Assembly (NCBI RefSeq): GCF_001557215.1
Contig: NZ_LSJM01000035.1
Location: 1 to 45,715, forward strand
Reading direction: 5' to 3'
DNA length: 45,715 nucleotides
Source of the DNA: Sphingomonas sp. CCH9-E2
Lineage (GTDB): Bacteria; Pseudomonadota; Alphaproteobacteria; Sphingomonadales; Sphingomonadaceae
The notes below the pieces were generated by a model. The model saw nothing but the letters and a program-made list of their open reading frames with translations. It did no database searches and was not told the DNA's origin. The translations under genes were made by a program, and so were the position numbers. Below are positions 1 to 7,994 of the stretch, in pieces. The stretch's first letter is position 1, and each line of letters opens with the position of its first letter.

Positions 1-355
1 CTATGACGACCTTGGCCCCGGCGTCGCGCGCCTAACTCAACACACGCTCCATCTGACGCGAGCCGATCATGCCGGCCTCGTCCACCACCAGCACGTCCAT
101 GGGGCCTAGCTGCTCGCGCCCCTGCCCCCATGCGTGTTCGAGGCTGGCGATGGTGCGGGACTGGATGCCGGACCCGCCCTCAAGATTCTCGGCCGCGATG
201 CCCGACAACGCCGCTCCGCGCACGGTGTAGCCCTGCCCCTCCCAAGCCTCGCGCGCGACGCCCAGCATCGCCGACTTGCCCGAACCGGCATAGCCGACGA
301 CCGACGCCAGCCCCCGATCGCCGGTGACGTGATCGAAGGCGTCGCGCTGCTCACA
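1..355 (-). pseudogene. traA: TraA-type conjugative relaxase/helicase relic
   Basis: Read on the minus strand from about 355 down to 1, this encodes the helicase core of a Ti-plasmid-type TraA relaxase, which nicks and unwinds DNA for conjugation. Visible motifs are a Walker A (GYAGSGKSAML), the stretch RTIASLEHAW, and a Walker B/DEAG box (VLVVDEAGMIGS). An in-frame TAG at 30-32 (VLS*ARDAGAKVV) falls where the family usually has Glu, so GAG to TAG is the simplest change. No N-terminal relaxase domain is present upstream: the frame ends near 355 and unrelated sequence follows. I infer a decayed fragment of a plasmid or integrative conjugative element. The left part lies outside the window, so the full extent is unknown. 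Confidence 0.75.
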
Positions 356-431
356 CGGCCAGGGCTATCTGCACGTCCTCCAGAGCCGCGACGGCGAGAT
401 ATACGCTGACTTGTTCAAGGCCGCCGCTTGA
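355..431 (+). other. Possible 3' end of a lost plus-strand gene
   Basis: A short plus-strand stretch ends in TGA at 429-431 and reads QGYLHVLQSRDGEIYADLFK before the last alanines. It looks protein-like but has no start or body: the sequence immediately to the left belongs to the opposite-strand TraA relic. It may be the tail of a gene cut off when the relic formed. I do not recognise the family. Confidence 0.25.
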
Positions 432-555
432 GCATTCCGGGCGTCCGCGAGGCGGTCGCCCGAGCATCCGGGTCTGTCCGGCCGCAATGACCTGTCGGTC
501 AGATCAATCCTCTCACGTTGTAAATCGCATTTCCATTTCCATGGAGGAGCATCCG

Positions 556-810
556 ATGTCCATCGTCTACGAAACAACCAAGTACGTGTTCGAGCCTGAC
601 CCGCAGTTGGTGCAGCACATCCTGACGCTGGTCGAACAGAGAGACAGGTCGATCGAGAACCTTGTCGATTGCTGCAGTTCGGCAGGCTTTGATCCAAGAG
701 CGACTGCAACGGAAATCGGCATGCTGCTAATCGACAAGGTGCTGGTACCCGCCGAGCCGACCCTGCGCCTGAGCGGGTCCACCGTCGTCGCGGTCGCCAG
801 AACGAATTGA
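556..810 (+). CDS. Small hypothetical protein (84 aa)
   Basis: The 84-residue protein starts MSIVYETTKYVF. ATG 556 is chosen because a GGAGGAG ribosome site at 543-549 sits 6 bases ahead of it; the upstream in-frame ATGs lack such a site. The protein is soluble, with no signal peptide or membrane segment. It has an acidic helical middle (HILTLVEQRDRSIENLVDCC) and a hydrophobic C-terminal half. I do not recognise the family. It sits alone between the TraA relic and the three tandem paralogs, in accessory DNA, so a role in the same mobile element is possible but not shown. Confidence 0.55.
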   Translation: MSIVYETTKYVFEPDPQLVQHILTLVEQRDRSIENLVDCCSSAGFDPRATATEIGMLLIDKVLVPAEPTLRLSGSTVVAVARTN

Positions 811-1126
811 CGCGCTAACAGCGGGCGGGCGTACCTTAACGCCGACCGGACTCGTCCAGCAGCTTCACCGGGGCGACGTTCGTGAGACTGTTGCGCCACT
901 AGCCCGGCCACCCTTGGTCCCGTCCGCAACGCGAGGAGTAGGTGACAGTTCTTTTCAGCCCTGTTGCGCATGGCAATCGTCGTGTTGACCGGCAGCGCGG
1001 CGCCTCGACCACGTACCTGACGCGCCGCTTTTATTGATCATTGAAGGGGCGGAAGCCTGCGACCTTCCGAGAGGAGGGGAAAAAAGGATGCGCATCCCGC
1101 GCGTCCGTCCAAGTAGGAAATCTAAT
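811..1126 (+). promoter_or_regulatory. Intergenic region and leader of the first tandem paralog
   Basis: No convincing gene lies here. The 3' part resembles the leaders of the next two genes. A hairpin has arms CGGAAG 1050-1055 and CTTCCG 1064-1069. It is followed by a purine-rich GAGGAGGGGAAAAAAGG run, the palindrome GGATGCGCATCC (1086-1097), and a ribosome site AGGA (1115-1118) before ATG 1127. The order (purine/A run, GC-rich palindrome, ribosome site, start) recurs at 1683-1749 and 2303-2378. Confidence 0.4.
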
Positions 1127-1627
1127 ATGCGATATAAGGCAGTCGCCACCGATCCCCTCGACTTCTCGCGCGCGCTGCGCCTTGAGATGGGACTCAATCC
1201 CTCGTTCGAAGAGTTCGAGCCGGTGATGGTCGCGGCCGTCGCGAACCTCGACAGCGACGCCATGTCAAAACTCGGCGCGATCGTCGCAGAGGCCGGCGAT
1301 CCGGCTTTGATCTGGGCGCTCGACATCCCCCACAAGCTCGATCAGCCTGCGCGCATCGTAGCTTTCCTGCCGTTCGCGGGCTCGCTCATGATGATGACCG
1401 GGCTGACCCTATGGGCCGGTGTAGATCACTCGCAACCGCTGATCGTCGTGTCGCAGGAGGGCGGAAGCGCCTTCGTTGTCACCCCTCACGGCCTCCTGCG
1501 GCTACAGTCCGTCCCGCTAGGCATCGAGGCCTCGCTGCAGCCGGGCCTTGAGCGGGCGTGGGACCGTCTCAGCGAACGGATGCTCGCCATCGCGAGTCTG
1601 CGCGACGTGCTGCCGATCGCGGCCTGA
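1127..1627 (+). CDS. Tandem paralog 1, hypothetical protein (166 aa)
   Basis: This soluble protein of unknown function starts MRYKAVATDPLDF. ATG 1127 has AGGA 8 bases upstream. An alternative ATG at 1088, with AGGAGG 10 bases ahead, would add 13 residues; 1127 is preferred because it matches the leader layout of the two following genes. The C-terminal half contains LTLWAGVDHSQPLIVV, then FVVTPHGLLRLQSVP and a helical LERAWDRLSER. The same order (LW, acidic residue, LIV, F, L..R..P, helix with ERL/DRL) appears in the proteins at 1750-2268 and 2379-2909, so I infer three divergent paralogs. No catalytic motif is visible. Confidence 0.7.
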   Translation: MRYKAVATDPLDFSRALRLEMGLNPSFEEFEPVMVAAVANLDSDAMSKLGAIVAEAGDPALIWALDIPHKLDQPARIVAFLPFAGSLMMMTGLTLWAGVDHSQPLIVVSQEGGSAFVVTPHGLLRLQSVPLGIEASLQPGLERAWDRLSERMLAIASLRDVLPIAA

Positions 1628-1643
1628 CGTCGCGGTTCCAACG

Positions 1644-1667
1644 CCGGGCGGCGTCCCAGCCGCCCGG
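1644..1667 (+). other. 9-bp perfect hairpin between paralogs 1 and 2
   Basis: Arms CCGGGCGGC (1644-1652) and GCCGCCCGG (1659-1667) enclose a 6-base loop, 17 bases after the stop of paralog 1. No T-run follows, so it is not a classical terminator. It may stabilise the upstream mRNA end or form part of the leader of the next gene. Confidence 0.5.
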
Positions 1668-1682
1668 AACATTCCGCAAGGG

Positions 1683-1749
1683 CATCATCGGCACAGCAGG
1701 TGGTGGGGAAAAACGCCTGCGGCGAGCCAGTAAACGAAGGACGAATTCA
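1683..1749 (+). promoter_or_regulatory. Leader of paralog 2
   Basis: The 67 bases before ATG 1750 contain CATCATCGGCACAGCAGGTG, then TGGGGAAAAA, a small hairpin CGCC-TGC-GGCG, and the ribosome site AAGGA (1737-1741). The leader of paralog 3 shows the same order (TCATCG, AGCA, TGGTGG, A-run, GC hairpin, ribosome site). I infer a shared cis element; its function is unknown. Confidence 0.4.
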
Positions 1750-2268
1750 ATGAACCGAGCAAACTTGGATAATCTCACGCTGCGTATCGCGTCGGCGGCG
1801 CCACACCTCGTTGAGGGCTGCATGGCCGATGCCTCCGCGGGACGCTTCTCCCGGACCCTGTTTGCCGCCGACTACGGCCGCGACGACGAACTCGAACGCA
1901 TCACGTTCGAGGCCGCCCGCGAGAACGGTCTCGGCGTCGTCTCGCTGCGTCTGGGCCGCGAGCGCGGAGCGATGCCCCGGCGGGTGAACCTCGCGTTCGT
2001 CAGCGGCGGCGAACCGACCACGGTGCGCGACTGCGTCCTCTGGGCGAAAGAGGACGGCCCGGTCCTTATCGTGCCCTGCGATGTCCGCGAGGAGCGACAC
2101 TTCGCCATCGGACCGGACGGGCTCGAGGAACGGCACGGCCGCCCCGCCCCAAGGCTCGGTCGCGGCATGTCGCTCGCAAAAGAGCGGCTTGAGCGTGCGG
2201 TCCGAGCCGCGCGGCAGGAAAGGCGCAGGTCCCGCGAGATCGGTCTCGCTAACGCGCGGAACGCGTGA
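1750..2268 (+). CDS. Tandem paralog 2, hypothetical protein (172 aa)
   Basis: This protein of unknown function starts MNRANLDNLTLRIA. AAGGA sits about 8 bases upstream of ATG 1750. It is soluble and charged, with an Arg-rich helical C-terminus (LERAVRAARQERRRSREI) that could bind nucleic acid, though that is speculative. The core VRDCVLWAKEDGPVLIVP, then HFAIGPDGLEERHGRPAP, then MSLAKERLERA aligns by eye with paralogs 1 and 3. It has no signal peptide, membrane segment or recognised catalytic motif. It lies in the same orientation as its paralogs with about 120 bases on either side, so each gene probably has its own regulatory leader. Confidence 0.7.
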   Translation: MNRANLDNLTLRIASAAPHLVEGCMADASAGRFSRTLFAADYGRDDELERITFEAARENGLGVVSLRLGRERGAMPRRVNLAFVSGGEPTTVRDCVLWAKEDGPVLIVPCDVREERHFAIGPDGLEERHGRPAPRLGRGMSLAKERLERAVRAARQERRRSREIGLANARNA

Positions 2269-2302
2269 GCGAGGACCAGCTGGCGACGCCGGTCGCCTGA
2301 AG

Positions 2303-2378
2303 TGTCATCGAAGAAGCAATGGTGGCTCCCTGGTGGGAGCGGAAAAGGACCGCAGGCGCGGTCGGAAGGGAGACTCAA
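2303..2378 (+). promoter_or_regulatory. Leader of paralog 3 with two tandem hairpins
   Basis: Two adjacent perfect hairpins lie directly ahead of the ribosome site GGAAGGGA. The first has arms GCTCCC 2325-2330 and GGGAGC 2335-2340 (loop TGGT). The second has arms GACCGC 2348-2353 and GCGGTC 2358-2363 (loop AGGC). GGAAAAGG separates them. The second hairpin ends at the ribosome site, so folding could control translation. The layout matches the leaders of the two preceding paralogs. Confidence 0.45.
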
Positions 2379-2909
2379 GTGAACGAGACGACAGAACAGC
2401 GCAAGATCAGGATGGCAGGATACATGGCGGCGGTCGAACGCCTCCTAGGCGGACCAGCAGCCGTCGGGCACACCTTCAGGAACAGGGTCGAACTCATGGT
2501 CGGAGGGACGGCGGCTAATATCCCGACGCTGCTCGAGTGGGGTTCGCGGACGAGGGTGACCGGCCTGCCGATGCTGCTCTTCTCGCCGACCAACGAGCCG
2601 ACGGTGCCGCTCGTCAGCCTCATCGCCCACGTGGACGGCCAGACGCACATCTTCGAAAGCTGCATGCTGTGGATGGGCGCTCGGGATGATCGCGCCCTGC
2701 TGGTTCCGGACAGCTTCGACATGGGCGCGTTCTCGTTCGACGACGAGCTGAAGCTGCGCCGGCTGCCGAAGGCACCTGCGCGGACCTTCAAGGCTGCCTT
2801 GAGCGGGATGCGCCGCGCCTACGACCGGCTTGTCGATCTGGAGATCGAGCAGCGTCCCGGCAGTGCGGCGCTCGTGCCACCCGCCCTACTCCAAACGCGT
2901 GCAGCATGA
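2379..2909 (+). CDS. Tandem paralog 3, hypothetical protein (176 aa)
   Basis: This protein of unknown function starts at GTG 2379 (MNETTEQRKIRMAGYM). GGAAGGGA lies about 8 bases upstream, while the upstream ATG at 2319 lies inside the hairpin leader. The motif FESCMLWMGARDDRALLVP, then FSFDDELKLRRLPKAPA, then LSGMRRAYDRLVD aligns by eye with the other two paralogs. It is soluble with no membrane segment. The middle is hydrophobic (LPMLLFSPTNEPTVPLVSLI), suggesting a compact alpha/beta fold. No catalytic residues are recognised. The context of a TraA relic and a RepA-like ATPase suggests mobile-element cargo. Confidence 0.7.
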   Translation: MNETTEQRKIRMAGYMAAVERLLGGPAAVGHTFRNRVELMVGGTAANIPTLLEWGSRTRVTGLPMLLFSPTNEPTVPLVSLIAHVDGQTHIFESCMLWMGARDDRALLVPDSFDMGAFSFDDELKLRRLPKAPARTFKAALSGMRRAYDRLVDLEIEQRPGSAALVPPALLQTRAA

Positions 2910-3044
2910 CTGCTGGGGGACGCATCCGCGCGAACAAGCTCGGTCAGGCCGAAGCCTGCCGGCATCACGGCGCAGCCCCACCGCGTACGGGAGGGCACGC
3001 ACTGCATCTGCGTCGAGGCGCTGAAGGCTTGGGCGCGCCTGCGA

Positions 3045-4595
3045 TCAGCCGGAGTGGTCGGCGCGATCCTCCTCAAGGGCATAGTAGCGGCCTCCGCGCC
3101 GCTCAATCAGCCCGTTGGTCTCGAGCTGATCGAGATGCCAGTTTATCGCGCCCAGCCGCGTGGCGGAGTGCGCGGTGCCAACGAGCGCCGCGCGAGGATC
3201 GCTCGCTCTGCGAGCCCTGGCGATCCCGAAGATGCGGTTGGCGGAAAGACCGCCATCACAGTTCGCTTCACTCTGGAGCTCATGAATGAGTTCCATAACG
3301 AGAGCTGTGCCAGGGGCGAACGCCGCGGGATCGCCCTTTGGCCGTCCTGCGGCTCGCCGCTTCGAGGCGGAATGCGGGCTTGTAGCGCGGACGGATGCCC
3401 GCGCCGGCGCATTGATATGTGGCTCTGCCGCGGCCCCCACGTCCGGATCCTCCTCCCAGCCAGCGAGCGAACCGTCGGTGAGCGCCTCTTCCGGCATGTC
3501 TGTCACATCGACGAACGCCCCGTGCCGCTGTCGCGCCAGGATGCGCTCTGCCTTGCTGGCATGCTTGAGGTTGGCCTTGGCCACGTAGACGATCAGCAGA
3601 TTGTCCGGCTTCCAGCTCCCAGGCAGCCAGTCAAGGTGCTCCTGACCCTCCTGCGTCGTCTTCCTTCCCTCCCGCCACGCCTGGGAAAGCCGCACCTCGA
3701 CCGTCAGGCGCGGCGCGGTGGTCCACATGGCGACGCCGCGAAGCCGACTGGGAGCGGTGGCCCTATAGGTCTTGCGGGTCAGCGTGGTCGTCTTCGGCGT
3801 GTGCCCGATGATCGCCCAGAAGATCCGCAGCCGTTCGCAGAGACGACCAAGGTAGAAAAAGAAGTTCGTGGTCGCTTGGGCATCCAGACTGTCGAAGCCC
3901 GACATGCTCGTCGCGGAATCCATGACGACGCCGACGATCCGATCCTCCGGGTCGTCCTGCGCCTGGTTCCAATCCCGCACGTACCGGCGCACCTCCTCCA
4001 TTACGGCCGAGGCCTCCCAGTGACGATCCTTCGGCGTCTGCTCGAATAGGCTGGGATTGCGATGCTTGAAATCGTCCTCGGACATGCTGAGGAAGGGCAT
4101 GATGTGGATGCGCCTGCAGGTTCGGCGACTTGCCTCGCGGTCCTGACCAAGCGCGTGCTCGACCACGTCCTTCAGGCGGCTGATAATCTGGTCGCGTGTG
4201 TCCTCCGCCGTCAGCACGAGGACATGGCCCGTGCCGTTTATCCTGCCTCCGAGCCAGACATGCTCGCGCCTGTCTTCACGCCGGCTGGCGACCATGGCCG
4301 CCATCCAAAGCATCAGCTGCGTCTTGCCCGTCGAGCCGGCGCCGAACCAGACGGAGGTACCCGTCTCGGCCAGCCATCCCTCGATGCGATAGGAAGGCCG
4401 GGCGCTGGCCGCTCCAAGATGCCGGTCCGCCAGCCACGTGTCGGTTGTGGGATAGGAGTCCCAGTCGGGACTAACCGGCGCTGAGAGACTCTTTTCCCTC
4501 CCGATTGCATTCGGCACCCCGAACCCCTGCACCCTCGCGTCCAACGCCGATCCCCCGTAATGACGACCGCAAGTCGGCTGCGTCGGGTTCAGCAT
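3045..4595 (-). CDS. RepA-like AAA family ATPase (516 aa)
   Basis: This is a RecA-fold ATPase of the AAA_25/RepA-like type found on mobile elements, often linked to replication or helicase loading. Walker A is GAGSTGKTQ at about residues 85-93. A Walker B-like GVVMDSATS follows at about 225, then a sensor-like IIGHTPKTTTL. The C-terminal ~80 residues (LSANRIF...INWHLDQLETNGLIERRG) look like a winged helix, after a low-complexity linker rich in Ala and Arg. ATG 4595 has no good ribosome site; a TATAAT box lies 20 bases upstream, so the leader is very short. The gene converges on paralog 3. Function beyond ATP hydrolysis is inferred from family resemblance. Confidence 0.7.
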   Translation of the reverse strand: MLNPTQPTCGRHYGGSALDARVQGFGVPNAIGREKSLSAPVSPDWDSYPTTDTWLADRHLGAASARPSYRIEGWLAETGTSVWFGAGSTGKTQLMLWMAAMVASRREDRREHVWLGGRINGTGHVLVLTAEDTRDQIISRLKDVVEHALGQDREASRRTCRRIHIMPFLSMSEDDFKHRNPSLFEQTPKDRHWEASAVMEEVRRYVRDWNQAQDDPEDRIVGVVMDSATSMSGFDSLDAQATTNFFFYLGRLCERLRIFWAIIGHTPKTTTLTRKTYRATAPSRLRGVAMWTTAPRLTVEVRLSQAWREGRKTTQEGQEHLDWLPGSWKPDNLLIVYVAKANLKHASKAERILARQRHGAFVDVTDMPEEALTDGSLAGWEEDPDVGAAAEPHINAPARASVRATSPHSASKRRAAGRPKGDPAAFAPGTALVMELIHELQSEANCDGGLSANRIFGIARARRASDPRAALVGTAHSATRLGAINWHLDQLETNGLIERRGGRYYALEEDRADHSG

Positions 4596-4615
4596 TCAGC
4601 GGAAATGCTTTCCAT

Positions 4616-4621
4616 ATTATA
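4616..4621 (-). promoter_or_regulatory. Candidate -10 box for the AAA ATPase gene
   Basis: A perfect TATAAT on the minus strand lies in an AT-rich island (4613-4629) unlike its GC-rich surroundings. The -35 region 17 bases upstream is weak (TCAGCC). The transcript would start close to the ATG at 4595. Between -10 and start lies the inverted repeat GGAAA-TGC-TTTCC (4601-4613), a possible operator. Confidence 0.35.
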
Positions 4622-4751
4622 TATATGGATCAGAAGCTGGCTGAAGGTCAGCCAGCGATGATCCAGTCAGGCGGCTGAACCGGCACCGTTCATGGGACGC
4701 CTACGGTACCGCGCGTGGTGTGCCGGCATGACGAGCCGCCCAGGAGTGACC

Positions 4752-5914
4752 ATGTCCGCGGCACGGCCTACATACCATCGCAGCATCCAATTGGATCAGT
4801 GATTTTCGACAGGGCGACAGAAGAACAGGTCATAGCTGACGGGGCCGCCTTCATCGAGGTGCCCCGAACTGCGGAGGAGGCTGGGGTCGTCATCGAGAGG
4901 ACCAAGCGCGCGCTGTCCGAACCCAGATACCGGGACGGCCAGCGAAGGCTGGAAGTTGCCTCGCTGCCTCAGGAGCGCTTTCGCGCATAGGCTTCGGTCC
5001 GACCAGGGCCGCCGCGGGTCGATCTCATCGGCATCAGCTATGGCGCAGCGCGCGAAATCCACCGTGACGCGTTCGTCCTGCCGCAGTACTGCGAACAGCA
5101 CTTCAACAGCCCACATTATACAGCAGTCTTCGGGGCGCTGAATTACGGGGATGGCTTCAGGCGAATACTGCCGCCGGATCTCACAGCAGCCGAGGCGACA
5201 ATACGCATCCGCAACAGCGTGCTAGCCTGGCTATACCTCCATGAGCAATCGCATCTGTTTCAGAACCATGGCGAAGTCGGGCGCCAGCTGAACGCGTCCT
5301 GGGCGAACGGTGAAATGATGATCGACGAGATGCGTGACAAGGAGAATGCGCCGCCGAAGGGGTTCAGCGCAGCTCTCAGTCACGCTCTCGAATTGGCTGC
5401 GGATCATGAGGCGTTGAACAACGTGCTTGGCCTCCTCGTGAAAGCCAATGGAAATACGATGCCCGCCCATGCAATCTGGACCCTGGTCGTCGGCCTCACG
5501 TGCATGTTCCAGCGGTTTTATGGGGTACCTGACCGGCCTCACGCGGAAGAAGCAGTTGGGTCTCATCCTGACCCCTCATTTCGGATGAGGGTGCTCCTGA
5601 GGGAGATGACCCTGATGATGCTCACTCCCGCCGTGCGTCAGTACGCCCCCTGGCTCAAGACGCATTAAGACCTCGGAGCTCTAACTGACCACGCAGTGAT
5701 CACGGCGGCCATGTACTGCCACATCCGCTACCGGGGCGGGGAGCCCGTCTCGGCCTTCCTGCCGGCGGTACAGGCGTACTCAGATGTTCCGGCCAGCTAC
5801 CAGCAGGCGGTTTTCGACGAGTGGAGCCTGGCGAGGCCGATGATCCTCAGCGACTATCGCGGGTGGGGAAAGGGATGCGTACTGGATCTCCCGACGATCA
5901 CGCACCTGTCATAG
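4752..5914 (+). pseudogene. HExxH metalloprotease-like gene broken by a frameshift and two stops
   Basis: One reading frame from about 4798 to 5914 is protein-like throughout but is cut by TAG at 4988-4990 and TAA at 5666-5668. The middle piece holds a zinc-protease signature, LYLHEQSHLF (HExxH), with LELAADHEA downstream as a possible third ligand. The first piece (IFDRATEEQVIADG...) and last piece (MYCHIRYRGGEPVSAFLPAV) continue the same frame. A good ribosome site (AGGAG 4742-4746) serves ATG 4752, which lies in another frame and stops after 16 codons, implying an additional frameshift. No ATG, GTG or TTG exists in frame between 4991 and GTG 5219, so the protease piece is probably not made intact. 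The exact family is not identified. Confidence 0.6.
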
Positions 5915-6222
5915 ATCCTCTCGAACGAGAGCTGCCATATCCAATGGTCAAGGAATCTCGAGGATTATCCAGCGGGAACTATTTCAGCTGAAGCTGGCAG
6001 CATCCAGCAATGTGCGGTGCCCGCCTTGAATTGCCGGACCGGCTAAAACCATCGCGTGACTGCCCGAGTTGCGAGCGAGGGCGATTATAAACGAAACGAT
6101 GGTATTGAACGTCGCCCGCGAACTCGCTGCGCACCTCAATCACGGGATTGAGCCGGAAATCCGCGTCACAAGAGCAGAGGCGCTGCTGACGCAAGCGTTT
6201 GCCGACGTCGAGATCCGGCGCG
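5915..6222. other. Intergenic region with no clear gene
   Basis: Short frames exist on both strands, including a plus-strand stretch from about 6100 (MVLNVARELAAHLNHG) with protein-like composition. None has a ribosome site or a recognisable domain. It may be another gene remnant. Confidence 0.3.
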
Positions 6223-6540
6223 CGTCGCGGCGTTCTCGGAGCCGGCATACCAGCGATAAAACGCAGCGCCGAGCAGCGTCGATGGCTTTGCGGTTTGGAA
6301 GAGCGTAAGGGATGAGCGGAGCTTCATCGCGTCGATCTGCCCGAGGACGGCACTAGGGTCGCTCGTTTGCAGGTCCTGCAAGGTGGACACGCATTCAAGG
6401 TAGCGGGCACCCAGAAGCGGATGCGCCAGATACGCTCGCGCTTCGTCCACCGATGTGATGCCGTAGAATTTGGCTGTCGAGCTGCGACCCAGCTCGCCCA
6501 TCGCCTACCTCAGCCAAGGGTTCGAACACGTGGCTTATTC
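6223..6540 (-). pseudogene. DUF1810 family protein relic
   Basis: On the minus strand 6501-6223 encodes the core of a DUF1810 protein: GELGRSSTAKFYGI, then DEARAYLAHPLLGARYLEC, then IDAMKLRSSLTLF. Intact family members are about 140 residues with a WMWFVFPQ-type segment before this core. Here the segment is missing or out of frame (a VFEPLAEVG-like stretch sits in another frame around 6520), a TAG lies two codons before the first ATG, and the C-terminus runs into unrelated codons after about 6223. The biochemical role of DUF1810 is not established. This copy looks non-functional. Confidence 0.6.
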
Positions 6541-6782
6541 CAGTCGCACAGCTGATGAGGGCGGGGCTGGCATGCGTCGTCCGCGGCTGCAAGAAATGTG
6601 CTGATCACGAGGCAATCAAACCAAGAACTGCGGCTTCTGGGCCGCTTACGGACTGTCCGCTTCTCGGCGAAAATCAGGAACAATGGACTTTCTTCATTCC
6701 CTACGCGTAACCAAATCAAGCCGAATAGCAGCTAGGCTTTCATGCCGATCGACGACCTTCAACTCCGATCGGCTGCACGAGC
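6541..6782. other. Intergenic region downstream of the SIR2-like gene
   Basis: No gene is seen. An 8-bp inverted repeat, GCCGATCG (6744-6751) and CGATCGGC (6766-6773), lies just past the stop codon of the SIR2-like gene. It could end or protect that transcript, but no T-run follows. Confidence 0.3.
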
Positions 6783-7994
6783 TTAGAGGGCATCAAGATC
6801 GAAATCCGGCGTGAAATAGTCGGCAATTATTTTGAGATGCGAGCCCGGGATGCCGAGGTCGCTCGTCATCCTTTCCGCTACCGGGGCCGGGTTGGGATCG
6901 ATAATCGTGATCTGTGGGATGGTTGCGCGTCGCGAAAAGGCGCGGTGAAAAAGCTTGTCGCTCTGAATATCCGTCTTCGGAAATGAGTAACCGATAATCA
7001 CTATTTCATCAGCCGCCGCGAGCGCGTCTTCCGCTTTTGACCACAGTGTTTTGAACAAGTCACCGAAGAATTCGTAGCTTTTGCTCTTCACTGGAGGAAT
7101 GATGAGCGGCATTGATGGGAGGCCCGCATCTGAGGCGTTGCCGGGCTTCGTCCAAGGGAAGTTGGGCGAAAGGCCCACTATGGTATAGCCGTCAGGCGGC
7201 GCCCGTCCGGGGAAATCCAGATTTGGCGGATAATAGCCATACGCCCATGGTTGATAGCCCGGAATATATCGACCCCGGAAACAAGCATAGGACCCGGTCG
7301 CTCGCTCGAAAACGCCGAAGGCGCTGGGGTCCAGATCTTGGCCCGGCACGATCATTCCGTGCCCATCGGTTACCGAATAGGCTGTCAGCCAATTTGTCGA
7401 GCCGTGCAATTTTAGGAGCAGATTTCCGGTCTTGCTGTCCTCCTTCGGCTCTGTTGGCGGGTGCCATCCGTCGTTGAACATGGCCTTGGGGCTAACGCCA
7501 TATCCCCAATCCGGACGCCATGCCGTCCGTTCTGCGAGAGCCCGGTCGAGAAGTGTGTCCCAGTTGAAGGTGATGAGCACATCTTCGGGATTTAATCTGT
7601 CGACCAGTTTCATATGCGTCTGTGATGGCGGTCCGTTCTGGATGTCGTTGATTACCGCAGCGAACAGGAACAGCAGTTCGTTAAATGCCTTGTAGGGCGT
7701 CATTGCGCCGACCAAGCCGTCGCTCTTGAGTTGCGTATCGCGCGCGACCTCGATCTGTGAATGGAGGTCCTCGATATCGATACCTGAACGGAGGTAATCG
7801 AATGCGCCCCCCCGTCCGATGCCCAGATCGTCTTCTAGGAATACGATGATTGAGCCGATCAGCACCCATGGGTTTGTCGAAAGATCCAGCTTATCGAATA
7901 TGTCGAAGAAGTCGCGCGCGATAGGCATGCGCTGCCCTGTAGGGCTTTGATCGTAGCTCTTAGAGGCCCCCGCGCCGAGTAAAATAACTCGCAT
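6783..7994 (-). CDS. SIR2-like domain protein (403 aa)
   Basis: This is a SIR2-like (NAD-binding Rossmann) protein; such proteins often act as NAD-consuming effectors in bacterial anti-phage systems. The N-terminus carries the nucleotide-binding GAGASKSY (residues 7-14). It is followed by ITFNWDTLLDRAL (N144, D146) and KLHGSTNW, whose His197 matches the catalytic His of the family. Near the C-terminus is IVIIGYSFPKTD. ATG 7994 is chosen because GGAGG lies about 8 bases upstream; a longer frame to 8222 has no coding character. It is divergent from the helicase/ubiquitin-like genes with a 293-base gap, which suggests co-regulation. No TIR, HerA or pAgo partner is next to it. Depletion of NAD is inference. 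Confidence 0.8.
   Translation of the reverse strand: MRVILLGAGASKSYDQSPTGQRMPIARDFFDIFDKLDLSTNPWVLIGSIIVFLEDDLGIGRGGAFDYLRSGIDIEDLHSQIEVARDTQLKSDGLVGAMTPYKAFNELLFLFAAVINDIQNGPPSQTHMKLVDRLNPEDVLITFNWDTLLDRALAERTAWRPDWGYGVSPKAMFNDGWHPPTEPKEDSKTGNLLLKLHGSTNWLTAYSVTDGHGMIVPGQDLDPSAFGVFERATGSYACFRGRYIPGYQPWAYGYYPPNLDFPGRAPPDGYTIVGLSPNFPWTKPGNASDAGLPSMPLIIPPVKSKSYEFFGDLFKTLWSKAEDALAAADEIVIIGYSFPKTDIQSDKLFHRAFSRRATIPQITIIDPNPAPVAERMTSDLGIPGSHLKIIADYFTPDFDLDAL

Noticed and set aside
2906..3289. Plus-strand frame overlapping the stop of paralog 3 (ATGA)
   Set aside because: The start overlap looks attractive, but most of the frame is antisense to the C-terminus of the AAA ATPase and its Arg/Gly-rich composition is typical of a shadow frame.
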